A program made the position numbers and the translations under genes. The notes under the pieces are model-generated. The model saw nothing but the letters and a program-made list of their open reading frames with translations, was not told where the DNA came from and ran no database searches. Shown one piece after another: positions 18,439-27,223 of a stretch of DNA of 64,000 nt (position 1 is its first letter; the number at the start of each line of letters is the position of its first letter). Source of the stretch: CAVWDU01 sp963840725 (GTDB lineage: Bacteria; Pseudomonadota; Gammaproteobacteria; Pseudomonadales; Halieaceae). The stretch is taken from NCBI GenBank assembly GCA_963840725.1, contig CAWIZY010000018.1, forward strand, positions 1 to 64,000, in the 5' to 3' direction.

Positions 18439-19746
18439 GTGAGCCCTATCCGATCTGTCCGGGGAATGAACGATATTCTTCCGGGAGAGACACCTTCCTG
18501 GCGCTTGCTGGAAGCCACTGTGCAGTCACTGCTGTCCAGCTATGGCTACGGTGAGATACGCCTGCCCCTGGTTGAGCACACTGAACTGTTCCGGCGCTCC
18601 ATTGGCGAAGTTACCGATATCGTTGAAAAGGAAATGTACAGCTTCGACGATCGCAATGGCGAGAGTTTGTCCCTGCGGCCTGAAGGCACTGCGGGTTGTG
18701 TACGGGCAGCGATACAGCACGGTCTGTTGAATGTGCCTCAGCGGCTCTGGTACGCGGGCCCGATGTTCCGTTACGAGCGGCCTCAAAAAGGCCGTCAGCG
18801 GCAATTTCACCAGGTTGGCGTCGAGGCATTCGGAATTCCGACCCCGGATATCGATGCTGAACTGATTCTCCTCAGTGCCCGCCTCTGGCGACAGCTGGGG
18901 ATCGCCGAGGGTGTCAGTCTGCAACTCAACTCTATTGGCAATCCAGAGTCCCGGGGCCGCTATCGCGCGGCGCTGGTTGAGTTCCTGCAGCGCGGCGCCG
19001 ATAAACTCGACCCCGATAGCCAGCGTCGACTCACAAGCAACCCACTGCGAATTCTCGACAGCAAGGATACTGACACCCAGGCACTGCTGGACGAGGCGCC
19101 CGTGCTGGCGGACTTCCTGGACGATGACTCACGCCGGCATCAGGACAGCCTCTGTGAGCTGCTCACCGCAGCCGGCCAGGCCTTCGAGATTAACGCTCGG
19201 CTGGTGCGGGGCCTCGATTACTACAACAAAACCGTGTTTGAGTGGGTGACAGAAAACCTCGGCGCACAGGGCACAGTCTGCGCCGGCGGTCGTTATGATG
19301 GCTTGGTCGAGCAGCTGGGCGGTAAGTCGGTTCCCGGTATCGGTTTTGCCATGGGCATGGAGCGACTGGTGTTGCTGCTCGCCGAGCTACAGGGGTCGGC
19401 CCCGGAATCCATGGGTGTTGATATCTATGCTGTTGCGGCAGGCGAGGGCACCCACGGCGTGTCCCTGGCTGCAGTAGAGGCCTTGCGTGCGGAGCTGCCT
19501 GGCCTGCGAATCGTGCAGCACACAGGCGGGGGCAGTTTCAAAAGCCAGCTGAAAAAAGCCGACAAGAGCGGTGCCAGGCTTGCGCTTATCTGGGGTAGCA
19601 ATGAGTTGGCAGACGACACCATTACCATCAAACAGTTGCGCGCCAATTTTCAGCAGGGCCCGGCGCAGCTAACCGTGCCCCGTGAGAGCCTCGCGGCAGC
19701 GGTGGCTAACGCAATGAACACAAGTACTTATAAACAGGAAACGTAG
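18439..19746 (+). CDS. hisS: Histidyl-tRNA synthetase
   Basis: Charges tRNA-His. A class II synthetase of 435 residues with a GTG start: motif 1 (RSVRGMNDILPGE), motif 2 (MFRYERPQKGRQRQFHQVG), the His-specific LVRGLDYYNKTVFEW, motif 3 (GIGFAMGMERL) and a C-terminal anticodon-binding domain from about residue 330. Confidence 0.97.
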   Translation: MSPIRSVRGMNDILPGETPSWRLLEATVQSLLSSYGYGEIRLPLVEHTELFRRSIGEVTDIVEKEMYSFDDRNGESLSLRPEGTAGCVRAAIQHGLLNVPQRLWYAGPMFRYERPQKGRQRQFHQVGVEAFGIPTPDIDAELILLSARLWRQLGIAEGVSLQLNSIGNPESRGRYRAALVEFLQRGADKLDPDSQRRLTSNPLRILDSKDTDTQALLDEAPVLADFLDDDSRRHQDSLCELLTAAGQAFEINARLVRGLDYYNKTVFEWVTENLGAQGTVCAGGRYDGLVEQLGGKSVPGIGFAMGMERLVLLLAELQGSAPESMGVDIYAVAAGEGTHGVSLAAVEALRAELPGLRIVQHTGGGSFKSQLKKADKSGARLALIWGSNELADDTITIKQLRANFQQGPAQLTVPRESLAAAVANAMNTSTYKQET

Positions 19747-19748
19747 AC

Positions 19749-20474
19749 GTGGACGAGTATCGATCAGAAGAAGAACAGGTAGAGGCGTTGCGGCGCTGGT
19801 GGGATGACAACGGCCGCTCACTGTTGGTCACAGTGGTGGTCACTCTGGCCGCCATGTTTGGCTGGCAGACCTGGCGGGACCATGCTGAGACCCAGCGCGA
19901 GGTGGCCGCCGATATTTACCAGACAATGTTGACCGCAAGTCAGGGCTCAGAGGTGAACGCGGAGCAGCAGCTTACTGTCAGCAGTTATGCCTCCAGACTG
20001 AAAAAAGAGTTCCCGGGAACCACTTACGCCCAGTTTGCTGCACTGCAGCTGGCGCGCGACGCGGTGCAGTCCGGGGACCTCGAGAAAGCGGAATCGGAGC
20101 TGCGCTGGGTGTTGGGAAAAGCCGCAAAGGGCAGTGATGCTGCGCTGGTGAGCCAGCTGAGGTTGGCCCGGGTGATGGCGGCCAGGGGCCAGCCGGATCA
20201 GGCTTTGGCGATGCTGGGCCAGAAGGAAGCGGGGGCCTATGCTGCGGCCTACGCCATGGCGCGCGGTGACGTACTGGTGGCCCTCGGGCGCAATCAGGAG
20301 GCCCGTGACGCGTATGCCAGTGCGCAGGCGCTGGCGGCGGTCGAGGCTCCCGGAATGAATGCGGGCGGCACTCTGGGGCAGAAGCTGGAGAGCCTGACCG
20401 CGTCTGCGGCCCAAGAAAATCCGCAGGTTCCGATCGAATCACCGGACGTTTCCGCAAGCCAGGGCCAGGAGTGA
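19749..20474 (+). CDS. YfgM-like TPR membrane protein
   Basis: An ancillary SecYEG translocon/periplasmic chaperone partner in E. coli. The 241-residue protein has a cytosolic N-terminus, one membrane helix (about residues 24-44, SLLVTVVVTLAAMFGWQTW) and TPR-like repeats outside. The GTG start is two bases after hisS, and bamB follows directly, the conserved hisS-yfgM-bamB-der order. Confidence 0.9.
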   Translation: MDEYRSEEEQVEALRRWWDDNGRSLLVTVVVTLAAMFGWQTWRDHAETQREVAADIYQTMLTASQGSEVNAEQQLTVSSYASRLKKEFPGTTYAQFAALQLARDAVQSGDLEKAESELRWVLGKAAKGSDAALVSQLRLARVMAARGQPDQALAMLGQKEAGAYAAAYAMARGDVLVALGRNQEARDAYASAQALAAVEAPGMNAGGTLGQKLESLTASAAQENPQVPIESPDVSASQGQE

Positions 20475-20478
20475 TCTT

Positions 20479-21663
20479 GTGATAGTGCTTATCCGTCTCA
20501 CGCTGGTCCTTGCGCTGCTGTTTGGCATCTCTGCTTGCAGCACCGTGAAGGGTTGGTTTCAGATAGAAGACGACGACGACCCCAACAAGCCCGCGGAACT
20601 CATCGATATCGAGGAGACGGTGCGCATACGCAAGCTATGGTCAACCGGTGTTGGCGATGGGCAGGGCGATGGCCTGTATCGGCTGCAGCCCGTTATCGAG
20701 GACGGGGTCATCTACGCTGCGGGCGCCGATGGCGAGGTGGATGCCATTGATCGCGAAACCGGTAAGCGGCTGTGGAAGATCGAACTTGACCACCCGATCT
20801 CTGGTGGAATTGGCCTCTATGAGGATTCCCTTTTTGTGGGCTCCAGTGACGGCTTTGCGGTCAGACTGAATCGGGATACCGGAGAGCAGCAGTGGGCCAC
20901 CCGGTTGCGGGGAGAAATTCTCGCCCCTCCGCAATCCGATGGCAGTATCGTTATCGTGCAGAGCTACGACGGTCGGGTGCAAGGACTGGATTTCGATACC
21001 GGTGAGATACGCTGGACTCACAGCACCAATGTCCCGGTTCTCACAATCCGTGGCACCAGCACACCCATTCTCAGCAACGGCACGGTATTCGCCGGGATGG
21101 CGAACGGCAAGGTACTGGCGTTGCGGGCAGACACCGGCGACCTGATCTGGGAGGTCCGGGTCGCAATATCCCAGGGGCGTTCCGAGATAGATCGGATTGT
21201 CGATATTGACGGCACCATGATACTGGCGGGTGGCGAGTTGTACGCGGCCAGTTACCACGGCCGTGTCGTGTCCATTGATGTCGCCAGCGGCCGCAGGCTC
21301 TGGCAACAGGACGTGTCATCGTTTTCAGGCGTAGCCCTGGGTTTTGGTAATGTCTATGTCGCCGACGAGGATGGCACAGTGACCGCCTACCTGCGCAGCG
21401 GCCAGGGCGAAAGGTGGTCACAGGGCGCGCTGGCTTTTCGAGGTTTGTCACACCCCACAGCAGTCAGCAGCTATATTGCCGTTGCGGATTTTGAAGGTAT
21501 CGTCCACTTACTGTCACAGGTCGACGGTCAATTTGTCGGCCGGGTAAAAGTCGACGGCAATGGCGTCCACGGTGACATGCTCAGCGATGGGAACGTGCTC
21601 TATGTTTTCGGTGACAGCGGTAAATTGGTCGCCTACGAAATCACGCCCAGGAACGATGACTGA
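20479..21663 (+). CDS. bamB: Outer-membrane protein assembly factor BamB
   Basis: A lipoprotein beta-propeller of the BAM complex that inserts outer-membrane proteins. It has a lipobox ISAC with Cys20 after a GTG start, then PQQ-like propeller blades (GEVDAIDRETGKRLWKIEL, GRVQGLDFDTGEIRWTHS, GKVLALRADTGDLIWEV, GRVVSIDVASGRRLW). At 394 residues it has normal size. Confidence 0.95.
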   Translation: MIVLIRLTLVLALLFGISACSTVKGWFQIEDDDDPNKPAELIDIEETVRIRKLWSTGVGDGQGDGLYRLQPVIEDGVIYAAGADGEVDAIDRETGKRLWKIELDHPISGGIGLYEDSLFVGSSDGFAVRLNRDTGEQQWATRLRGEILAPPQSDGSIVIVQSYDGRVQGLDFDTGEIRWTHSTNVPVLTIRGTSTPILSNGTVFAGMANGKVLALRADTGDLIWEVRVAISQGRSEIDRIVDIDGTMILAGGELYAASYHGRVVSIDVASGRRLWQQDVSSFSGVALGFGNVYVADEDGTVTAYLRSGQGERWSQGALAFRGLSHPTAVSSYIAVADFEGIVHLLSQVDGQFVGRVKVDGNGVHGDMLSDGNVLYVFGDSGKLVAYEITPRNDD

Positions 21664-21666
21664 ACC

Positions 21667-23076
21667 GTGGTTCCGGTTATCGCCCTGGTCGGGCGCCCCA
21701 ATGTTGGCAAGTCGACCCTGTTTAACCAGCTGACCCGCAGTCGGGACGCTCTGGTAGCCAACTTTTCCGGACTGACTCGAGATAGAAAATACGGCGAGGG
21801 ACGGCTGGGGGACTCCGCTTATATCGTTATTGATACCGGCGGTATCAGCGGTGGTGAGTCGGGTATCGATTCAGTGATGGCGGAGCAGTCCCTGGTCGCC
21901 ATCGAGGAATCCGATGCGGTGCTGTTTCTTGTGGACGCCCGGGAGGGGCTGAATGCTGCTGACGAAGCGTTGGCGGCGCACCTTCGGCAGCGCAATAAGC
22001 CATTTCATCTCGTCGTCAACAAAATAGATGGGCTCAATGAAGAGGTCGCACGCGGGGATTTTTATCGCCTGGGTGTCGATTCCATGTTCGGTATCGCCGC
22101 TGCTCACGGTCGCGGTGTGCGGGCCCTGATCGATGCCGTTCTCGAACAGTTGCCGGATTCGCCCGAAGATTCGGCAGCGGATGCAGAAGAGTCTGACAGT
22201 ATACGTGTCGCCATCGTGGGTCGGCCCAATGTGGGTAAGTCGACCCTGGTCAACAGGCTACTGGGGGAGGATAGGGTAGTCGTCTACGATCAGCCCGGTA
22301 CCACCCGCGATAGTATCTATATCAGATTTGAGCGCGGCGATAACACCTATACGCTGATCGACACGGCCGGTGTCAGGCGGCGCAAAAACATCCGGGAGGC
22401 CGTCGAAAAGTTTTCGATTGTCAAAACGCTGAAAGCGATCAACGACGCCCATGTGGTGGTGCTCGTCATGGATGCTCATGAAGGGATCGTAGACCAGGAT
22501 ATGCACTTGCTTGGGCAATGCATTGAGGCCGGACGCGGCCTGGTGCTGGCGGTCAACAAGTGGGACGGCGTGGAACCCGAGCAGCGTGATTGGATAAAGG
22601 GCGAGTTATCGCGTCGACTGCAATTCGCCGACTATGCGGACACCCATTTTATTTCTGCCTTACACGGGTCTGGCGTGGGTCATTTGTATCGATCAATCGA
22701 CGCGGCGCACGCGTCGGCCACCCGGTCACTTAACACCAATGCGCTCACCCGGATTCTGGAGGGCGCCGTATTTGATCATCCGCCACCGATGGTCAACGGC
22801 CGCCGTATCAAACTGCGCTACGCGCACGCAGGGGGGCAGAATCCCCCTCTTATCGTCATCCACGGTAACCAGACCGGCAGCGTGCCTAATAGTTATCAGC
22901 GCTATCTGGAAAAAGTCTACCGTCGGGAACTTAAACTGAGCGGAACCCCTGTACGCATAGAATTTCGCAGCGGTGAGAACCCCTATGCTGAAAAGCGCAA
23001 CAAGCTGACCCAACGGCAGGTGCAGCGCAAGCGACGGCTGATGGCGCACGTTAAAAAGAACAAAAAGAAAAAATAG
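21667..23076 (+). CDS. der: Ribosome assembly GTPase Der (EngA)
   Basis: An essential GTPase with two tandem G domains acting in 50S maturation. P-loops are at GRPNVGKST near residues 8-16 and again near 183-191; DTGG/DTAG and NKID/NKWD motifs are present in each half. A KH-like domain and a very Lys-rich C-terminus close the 469 residues. A GTG start follows bamB by three bases. Confidence 0.97.
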   Translation: MVPVIALVGRPNVGKSTLFNQLTRSRDALVANFSGLTRDRKYGEGRLGDSAYIVIDTGGISGGESGIDSVMAEQSLVAIEESDAVLFLVDAREGLNAADEALAAHLRQRNKPFHLVVNKIDGLNEEVARGDFYRLGVDSMFGIAAAHGRGVRALIDAVLEQLPDSPEDSAADAEESDSIRVAIVGRPNVGKSTLVNRLLGEDRVVVYDQPGTTRDSIYIRFERGDNTYTLIDTAGVRRRKNIREAVEKFSIVKTLKAINDAHVVVLVMDAHEGIVDQDMHLLGQCIEAGRGLVLAVNKWDGVEPEQRDWIKGELSRRLQFADYADTHFISALHGSGVGHLYRSIDAAHASATRSLNTNALTRILEGAVFDHPPPMVNGRRIKLRYAHAGGQNPPLIVIHGNQTGSVPNSYQRYLEKVYRRELKLSGTPVRIEFRSGENPYAEKRNKLTQRQVQRKRRLMAHVKKNKKKK

Positions 23077-23151
23077 CCTGCCTTTGTCAGCGGCCAGTAA
23101 CGCCGTTGGAACCCCATGCAAAAAGGCGATTGCGGCAGAGGCGCTGACCGC

Positions 23152-23481
23152 TTACTGATCTTTTGCCTTGGGAGCGGGCACCGACGTACAGATTCTCGTT
23201 GGGTCGCCGTTATCATCGACCCCGTCCCGGCACTGCATAACCGTCTCTACTTCGGGCTTGGCCCGGTTGTCTGCGGAATCTTTTTGCCAGTCTTTACTCA
23301 GAAAAGTTGGCGGCTGCTCGCCCAGCATCCCGGACTCTCCAGGCAGTGCTATCGGCTCGGCCTCGGGCAACAAGCGCGCTGTGTCGGGCTCCGCCGGCGT
23401 CGGGTCGAACTGGGCAACTGCAGACTGGGGAAACCCTGAGAGCAGGAGACTAGCCAGTATCATCTGTGGCGCGACTTTCAT
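23152..23481 (-). CDS. Small secreted protein of unknown function
   Basis: I do not recognise a family. Starting at the ATG at 23481 gives 109 residues; a GTG 21 bases earlier is possible. Residues 1-24 form a clear signal peptide (MKVAPQMILASLLLSGFPQS, cut after AVA). The mature part is short, Pro/Glu-rich and acidic, with two cysteines near the end (VMQCRDG and RICTS) that could form a disulfide. It faces der convergently. Confidence 0.6.
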   Translation of the reverse strand: MKVAPQMILASLLLSGFPQSAVAQFDPTPAEPDTARLLPEAEPIALPGESGMLGEQPPTFLSKDWQKDSADNRAKPEVETVMQCRDGVDDNGDPTRICTSVPAPKAKDQ

Positions 23482-23623
23482 AGGGTTGCTCTGCTTCAGC
23501 ACAGTGGTTCAGTGCCAGTATAGCACCGACGGGATCAGCTTTCGTGACTCCTGCACTTTCTCTACCTACCCTGCCTGCCCCACCTGCGCATGGGCCAAAA
23601 TCGCCACCGGACGGTCTGCCCGA

Positions 23624-24103
23624 TCAGCCTGTTGGCTTGTGCAGTGCCACTGACTGATGGATCACCCGCTCGGTCTCTTCCCATAAACCCAGACTGCCCA
23701 CTTCATCCAGAGTGAACCAGGCCACTGCGGCCGCGTCGTCACCGGCGACCGCGGTGCCGGCCTGCGCCTCCGCTGCAATATCTACCAGTGTGTAGTGGTA
23801 CTTCACGCGACCATCGGGGTCGCGGTGGATGCCGTCGACAACATCGACCAGGCCCAGGATGCGGATATCCAGGGCGGTTTCCTCCCTGACTTCCCGCTGC
23901 GCGGTGGCAAAAACCGTCTCGCCGAGTTCCTGGGCACCGCCGGGTAGACTCCACTGCCCCCTGTTTGGTGACTTGCCGCGACGAATCAGCAATATCCGGT
24001 TGCCTCGCCAGACGATGACACCGACCCCGACGATCGGACGCGGCGGGTAGTCGCGCTGGTCCAGGGAGTTGGCCTCGATGGGTGCGGCCGGCCGCTTAGT
24101 CAA
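23624..24103 (-). CDS. Nudix hydrolase
   Basis: A Nudix-fold pyrophosphohydrolase, substrate unknown. The Nudix box fits GX5EX7REUXEEXGU: GGAQELGETVFATAQREVRE continuing ETALDI, about residues 55-80. The 159 residues use a TTG at 24103, so the exact start is uncertain; the fold proper begins near PRPIVGVGVIVWRGN, about residue 22. Confidence 0.85.
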   Translation of the reverse strand: MTKRPAAPIEANSLDQRDYPPRPIVGVGVIVWRGNRILLIRRGKSPNRGQWSLPGGAQELGETVFATAQREVREETALDIRILGLVDVVDGIHRDPDGRVKYHYTLVDIAAEAQAGTAVAGDDAAAVAWFTLDEVGSLGLWEETERVIHQSVALHKPTG

Positions 24104-24383
24104 GCCGGAGATTCTCAGTCTTTGTTGGCAATATGCTCAATACGGCCGTTTTCCCGGATACGCCAAACGGCATGCATTGCTCCTGTTTGAAAAGGACGTG
24201 GTCGCCCATTAACATTATCAGCATCCCGGTTTCGATTCCATGAACAGCCAGGCTCGCACCTTGCTCGGACCTTGCGGCAGCACAAGGTCTGCTGTCGGAT
24301 GACAAGGCTGCCCAAAGCAGCGGATATCCCACGCGAGTGCTGGCCAGAGCGACGAGAATATACCCGATGATTTATCAGCCGCT
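24104..24383. other. Intergenic stretch with possible gene remnant
   Basis: No gene is certain. On the minus strand two overlapping frames look protein-like: GIETGMLIMLMGDHVLF in one, then TGAMHAVWRIRENGRIEHIA in another ending at 24115. Together they read like one short protein with a shift near 24185, but no family is recognised. Confidence 0.3.
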
Positions 24384-24776
24384 GTGACGACCGACCAGAA
24401 ACTGCCCGACCTTGACTGCCGAGCCAATGTGGAGCGATTTGTCGACCTGTTCTATGCCCGTTTGTTGGCCGACCCTGTGCTGGCACCGATATTTGTCGAT
24501 GTCGCGGGGGTGGACCTGGAAGTCCATCTGCCACATATCAAGGACTATTGGTGCAAGCTTCTGCTTGGGGAGAGGGCATACCGTCGTCATACCATGGCGG
24601 TCCATCGGCGCTTGCACAGCAGCCGTCCACTGTTAGAGGCGGACTTCAGCCGTTGGCTGGACTGCTTTACGCAGACTCTTGAGCAGCACTACTCGGGGCA
24701 GCGGGCACTTAAAGCCAGCCGTATCGCTGCTACTATTGCGGCCAATATGCAGCTTGCGTTCAAGTCTCCCGCCTGA
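24384..24776 (+). CDS. Group III truncated hemoglobin
   Basis: A short 2-over-2 globin of the trHbP (group III) class, possibly binding oxygen, NO or peroxide. The 130 residues from a GTG start show the pattern FVDLFYARLLADPVLAPIF and YRRHTMAVHRRL, the latter holding the likely proximal histidine, with WLDCFTQTL in helix G/H. It is transcribed alone, opposite the Nudix gene. Confidence 0.85.
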   Translation: MTTDQKLPDLDCRANVERFVDLFYARLLADPVLAPIFVDVAGVDLEVHLPHIKDYWCKLLLGERAYRRHTMAVHRRLHSSRPLLEADFSRWLDCFTQTLEQHYSGQRALKASRIAATIAANMQLAFKSPA

Positions 24777-24849
24777 GGGGTGCTGTCGCGGTCAGGCCCA
24801 AACTGGCCGGCGCATGGGTGGCGGTTAAACGAAAAAAGTTCTGGGAGGC

Positions 24850-24889
24850 TTGTTTTATTCATATTCAGTGTTATAGTTATGTATAACAC
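24850..24889 (+). promoter_or_regulatory. Operator palindrome and promoter of the GntR-ABC operon
   Basis: A perfect inverted repeat GTGTTATA-N6-TATAACAC spans 24868-24889. It overlaps the likely promoter TTGTTT (24850-24855), 16-bp spacer, TATAGT (24872-24877). It lies 22 bases before the first ORF of the operon that encodes a YtrA-type GntR regulator, so it is the obvious candidate operator for autoregulation. Confidence 0.7.
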
Positions 24890-24910
24890 CATATCAGAAA
24901 GGGCCCGGCG

Positions 24911-25138
24911 ATGCAGAGACAGCGATTGAAAACACGGTATTCCAAGTCACAATTGGGACACCCGGACGGGCGGTCATTGCTCTGCGCGCTCCTGTTTGCG
25001 GCTTGTGCACTGTGCCTGGCGCTGGGCGGGCCAGCAATGGGCCCGTTGGTCGTTTTGCCATTGCTGGCAGTGCCGGCGCTGGGGGTCGGTCGGCCACTGA
25101 CGCGTCGCTCTTCGTCACACCAACCATCAAAGAGGTAA
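24911..25138 (+). CDS. Small hydrophobic membrane protein
   Basis: First ORF after the operator, 75 residues, no family recognised. A basic N-terminus precedes a long hydrophobic stretch (about 24-60) that could form one or two membrane helices, then a basic Ser-rich tail. AGAAAGGG at 24897-24904 gives a plausible ribosome site. It ends 7 bases before the GIN-domain gene, which supports it being real and co-transcribed. Confidence 0.55.
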   Translation: MQRQRLKTRYSKSQLGHPDGRSLLCALLFAACALCLALGGPAMGPLVVLPLLAVPALGVGRPLTRRSSSHQPSKR

Positions 25139-25145
25139 GCCCACT

Positions 25146-25952
25146 ATGCATCGGTTTATGGTTTTGTCCGCTTTCATCGTATTCGGATCACCTGTTTTTG
25201 CTGAGTCCCAGCGAGTTTCGGGTTTGGCTTTTGAGCGCGTGCTGGTCGCGGGCAGCGTGGAGGTTGAGGTCAGTCAGGGCCCGGAGACGGAGCTGGTGTT
25301 GAGGGGTGATGCGGAGGACCTGGCTAAACAACCTTTTTTTGTCGATGGCGATGTGCTTGTGTTGGGGCGGAGCAGGGAGCATCGCAAGGCCAAGTTCCGC
25401 GATTTGAAGTTCAAGCTGACGGCAAGCACGCTAAAGCACCTGGAGGTGAAAGGGTCGGGCGAGGTGTACGTGAAACCGTTAGTAGTGCGCGACTTCTTCG
25501 CCTCAGTCAAAGGCTCTGGTGATTTGAAAATGTTTGGTATTCAGGGAGATGATATACGCCTGGCGGTGGACGGGTCAGGGGATGTACAGGCGATTGAACT
25601 CAGCGCGCAGTCTCTGCGTGTGGTCTGCTCTGGATCCGGCGATATAGCGATCGGACAACTGGTTGCCGGCGATGTTCAAGTCTCGCTGAACGGTTCTGGT
25701 GATGTGATTGTCAGTGATTCCGGCGAGTTGGAATCCCTCGAGATAAACCTGGTTGGCTCGGGTGATATCGACCTGGCCAAGGTCAACGTCCCGACGGTTG
25801 AAATCAATATCATTGGCTCCGGAGATGCTGCTATTGGTCGAGCTGAGAAATTGGCGGTCAACATCGTTGGCAGCGGTGACGTCCGCTATGCTGGCAACCC
25901 CGAACTCGACACCACGGTCCTCGGGTCTGGTGGCCTTGAGCGATCGGACTGA
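25146..25952 (+). CDS. Secreted GIN-domain (DUF2807) beta-solenoid protein
   Basis: A 268-residue protein with an N-terminal signal peptide (MHRFMVLSAFIVFGSPVFA). The rest is a DUF2807/GIN domain: about nine turns each marked by GSGD or GSGE (KGSGEVYV, KGSGDLKM, DGSGDVQA, GSGDIAIG, NGSGDVIV, GSGDIDLA, GSGDAAIG, GSGDVRYA), typical of a repetitive beta-helix. The family is described as a putative adhesin head; its role is unknown. It is embedded in a GntR-regulated ABC operon, which suggests an envelope-linked role in the periplasm. Confidence 0.85.
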   Translation: MHRFMVLSAFIVFGSPVFAESQRVSGLAFERVLVAGSVEVEVSQGPETELVLRGDAEDLAKQPFFVDGDVLVLGRSREHRKAKFRDLKFKLTASTLKHLEVKGSGEVYVKPLVVRDFFASVKGSGDLKMFGIQGDDIRLAVDGSGDVQAIELSAQSLRVVCSGSGDIAIGQLVAGDVQVSLNGSGDVIVSDSGELESLEINLVGSGDIDLAKVNVPTVEINIIGSGDAAIGRAEKLAVNIVGSGDVRYAGNPELDTTVLGSGGLERSD

Positions 25953-25985
25953 CAGTGAAGTTAGCGAGCTTCCAGGAGTATTGCC

Positions 25986-26357
25986 GTGACTGTTGAGTGG
26001 AACGACAATCAACCCATTTACCGTCAGCTGCGGGAATTGGTGGTAGAGCGCATTATGGACGGCAGTTTCGCTGAGGGAGAAGCTGTGCCCTCAGTGCGAC
26101 AGGTGGCAGCGGATTATCAGATAAACCATCTCACTGTAGGCAAAGCCTACCAAGAGCTTGTCGATTCGGGTTTACTGGAGAAGCGACGTGGTTTAGGCAT
26201 GTTCGTCACCGGGGGTGCCCGGGGAGAGGTCACCCGGCTGGAGCAACAACGGTTTATTGAAGAGGAAGTGCCGGCCTTTGCCGAGCGGGTGAAAGTGTTG
26301 GGTATGGAAGTGGACAAGGTGGTCGAATTGCTATTTGAGTCGGGGAGTGGGCGTTGA
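25986..26357 (+). CDS. GntR-family regulator, YtrA subfamily
   Basis: A 123-residue repressor-type protein: winged HTH at residues 10-75 (PIYRQLRELVVERIMDGSF, then VPSVRQVAADYQINHLTVGK) with only a short C-terminal dimerisation tail and no ligand domain, the hallmark of YtrA. YtrA regulators usually control the ABC transporter encoded beside them. A GTG start follows AGGAG. The stop overlaps the start of the ATPase gene. Confidence 0.92.
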   Translation: MTVEWNDNQPIYRQLRELVVERIMDGSFAEGEAVPSVRQVAADYQINHLTVGKAYQELVDSGLLEKRRGLGMFVTGGARGEVTRLEQQRFIEEEVPAFAERVKVLGMEVDKVVELLFESGSGR

Positions 26358-27223
26358 TGGAAAGCGTGATCAGGGCCAGAGGGCTGGTGCGGAATTTCGG
26401 TGATGTCTGCGCTGTGGATGGTGTGGATATGGATATCCCGGCCGGGTCTGTGCTGGGGTTAATAGGGCCGAACGGGGCGGGCAAGACGACCCTTTTACGC
26501 GCATTGCTCGGGCTCACACAGTACAGTGGTGAGTTGTCAGTGCTGGGGGCAAGCCCACTGCGGGAACGCGCCAGGTTGATGGAGGAGGTTTGCTTTATTG
26601 CCGATACTGCAGTGCTGCCGCAGTGGATGAAAGTGGGCCAACTGCTGGATTATGTTAGCGGAGTTCACCCCCGTTTTAGCCGAGAGAGCGCCGAGCGCTT
26701 TCTCGAGAGCACCGATGTTTCCATTTCACGTCGGGTAAAAAATCTTTCCAAAGGAATGACGGTGCAACTGCATCTTGCCCTGGTTATGGCCATTGATGCT
26801 CGGTTGTTGCTGTTGGATGAACCCACATTGGGTTTGGATATTCTGTTCAGGAAGCGTTTTTTTGAGCAGTTGCTGAACGATTATTTTGATGGTGAACGGA
26901 CGATTGTTATCTCTACACACCAGGTGGAGGAAGTGCAGAATATACTCACCCATGTCGTGTTTATGGATCATGGGCGTATTGTGTTGCAAAAGCCCATGTC
27001 TGCAATCGATGAGGAGTTCGTTGAGCTCCACGTCGTGGGCGAGGCTGCGGCTCGGGCATTGGAAATTCCGCATATAGGCAAGCGCAGTATATTGGGAGGC
27101 AAGGCCATTATTTACGAGGGCACCGACCGTTCATCCCTGGAATCGCTGGGGGAACTGCGGTCTCCTTCAGTGTCGGATCTGTTTGTCGCGAAAATTGGCG
27201 GGGAGAATAATCATGGCCAGTGA
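26357..27223 (+). CDS. ABC transporter ATP-binding protein
   Basis: ATPase subunit of an ABC-2-type exporter. Walker A is GPNGAGKTT (about residues 37-45), a signature-like LSKGMTVQLHL precedes Walker B LLLLDEPTLGLD, and the switch histidine lies in ISTHQVEEV. The ATG at 26357 overlaps the regulator's stop (TGATG). The gene overlaps the permease start by 11 bases. Confidence 0.93.
   Translation: MESVIRARGLVRNFGDVCAVDGVDMDIPAGSVLGLIGPNGAGKTTLLRALLGLTQYSGELSVLGASPLRERARLMEEVCFIADTAVLPQWMKVGQLLDYVSGVHPRFSRESAERFLESTDVSISRRVKNLSKGMTVQLHLALVMAIDARLLLLDEPTLGLDILFRKRFFEQLLNDYFDGERTIVISTHQVEEVQNILTHVVFMDHGRIVLQKPMSAIDEEFVELHVVGEAAARALEIPHIGKRSILGGKAIIYEGTDRSSLESLGELRSPSVSDLFVAKIGGENNHGQ

Noticed and set aside
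23088..23150. GTCAGCG...CGCTGAC inverted repeat after der as a terminator
   Set aside because: The arms are about 50 bases apart and no T run follows.
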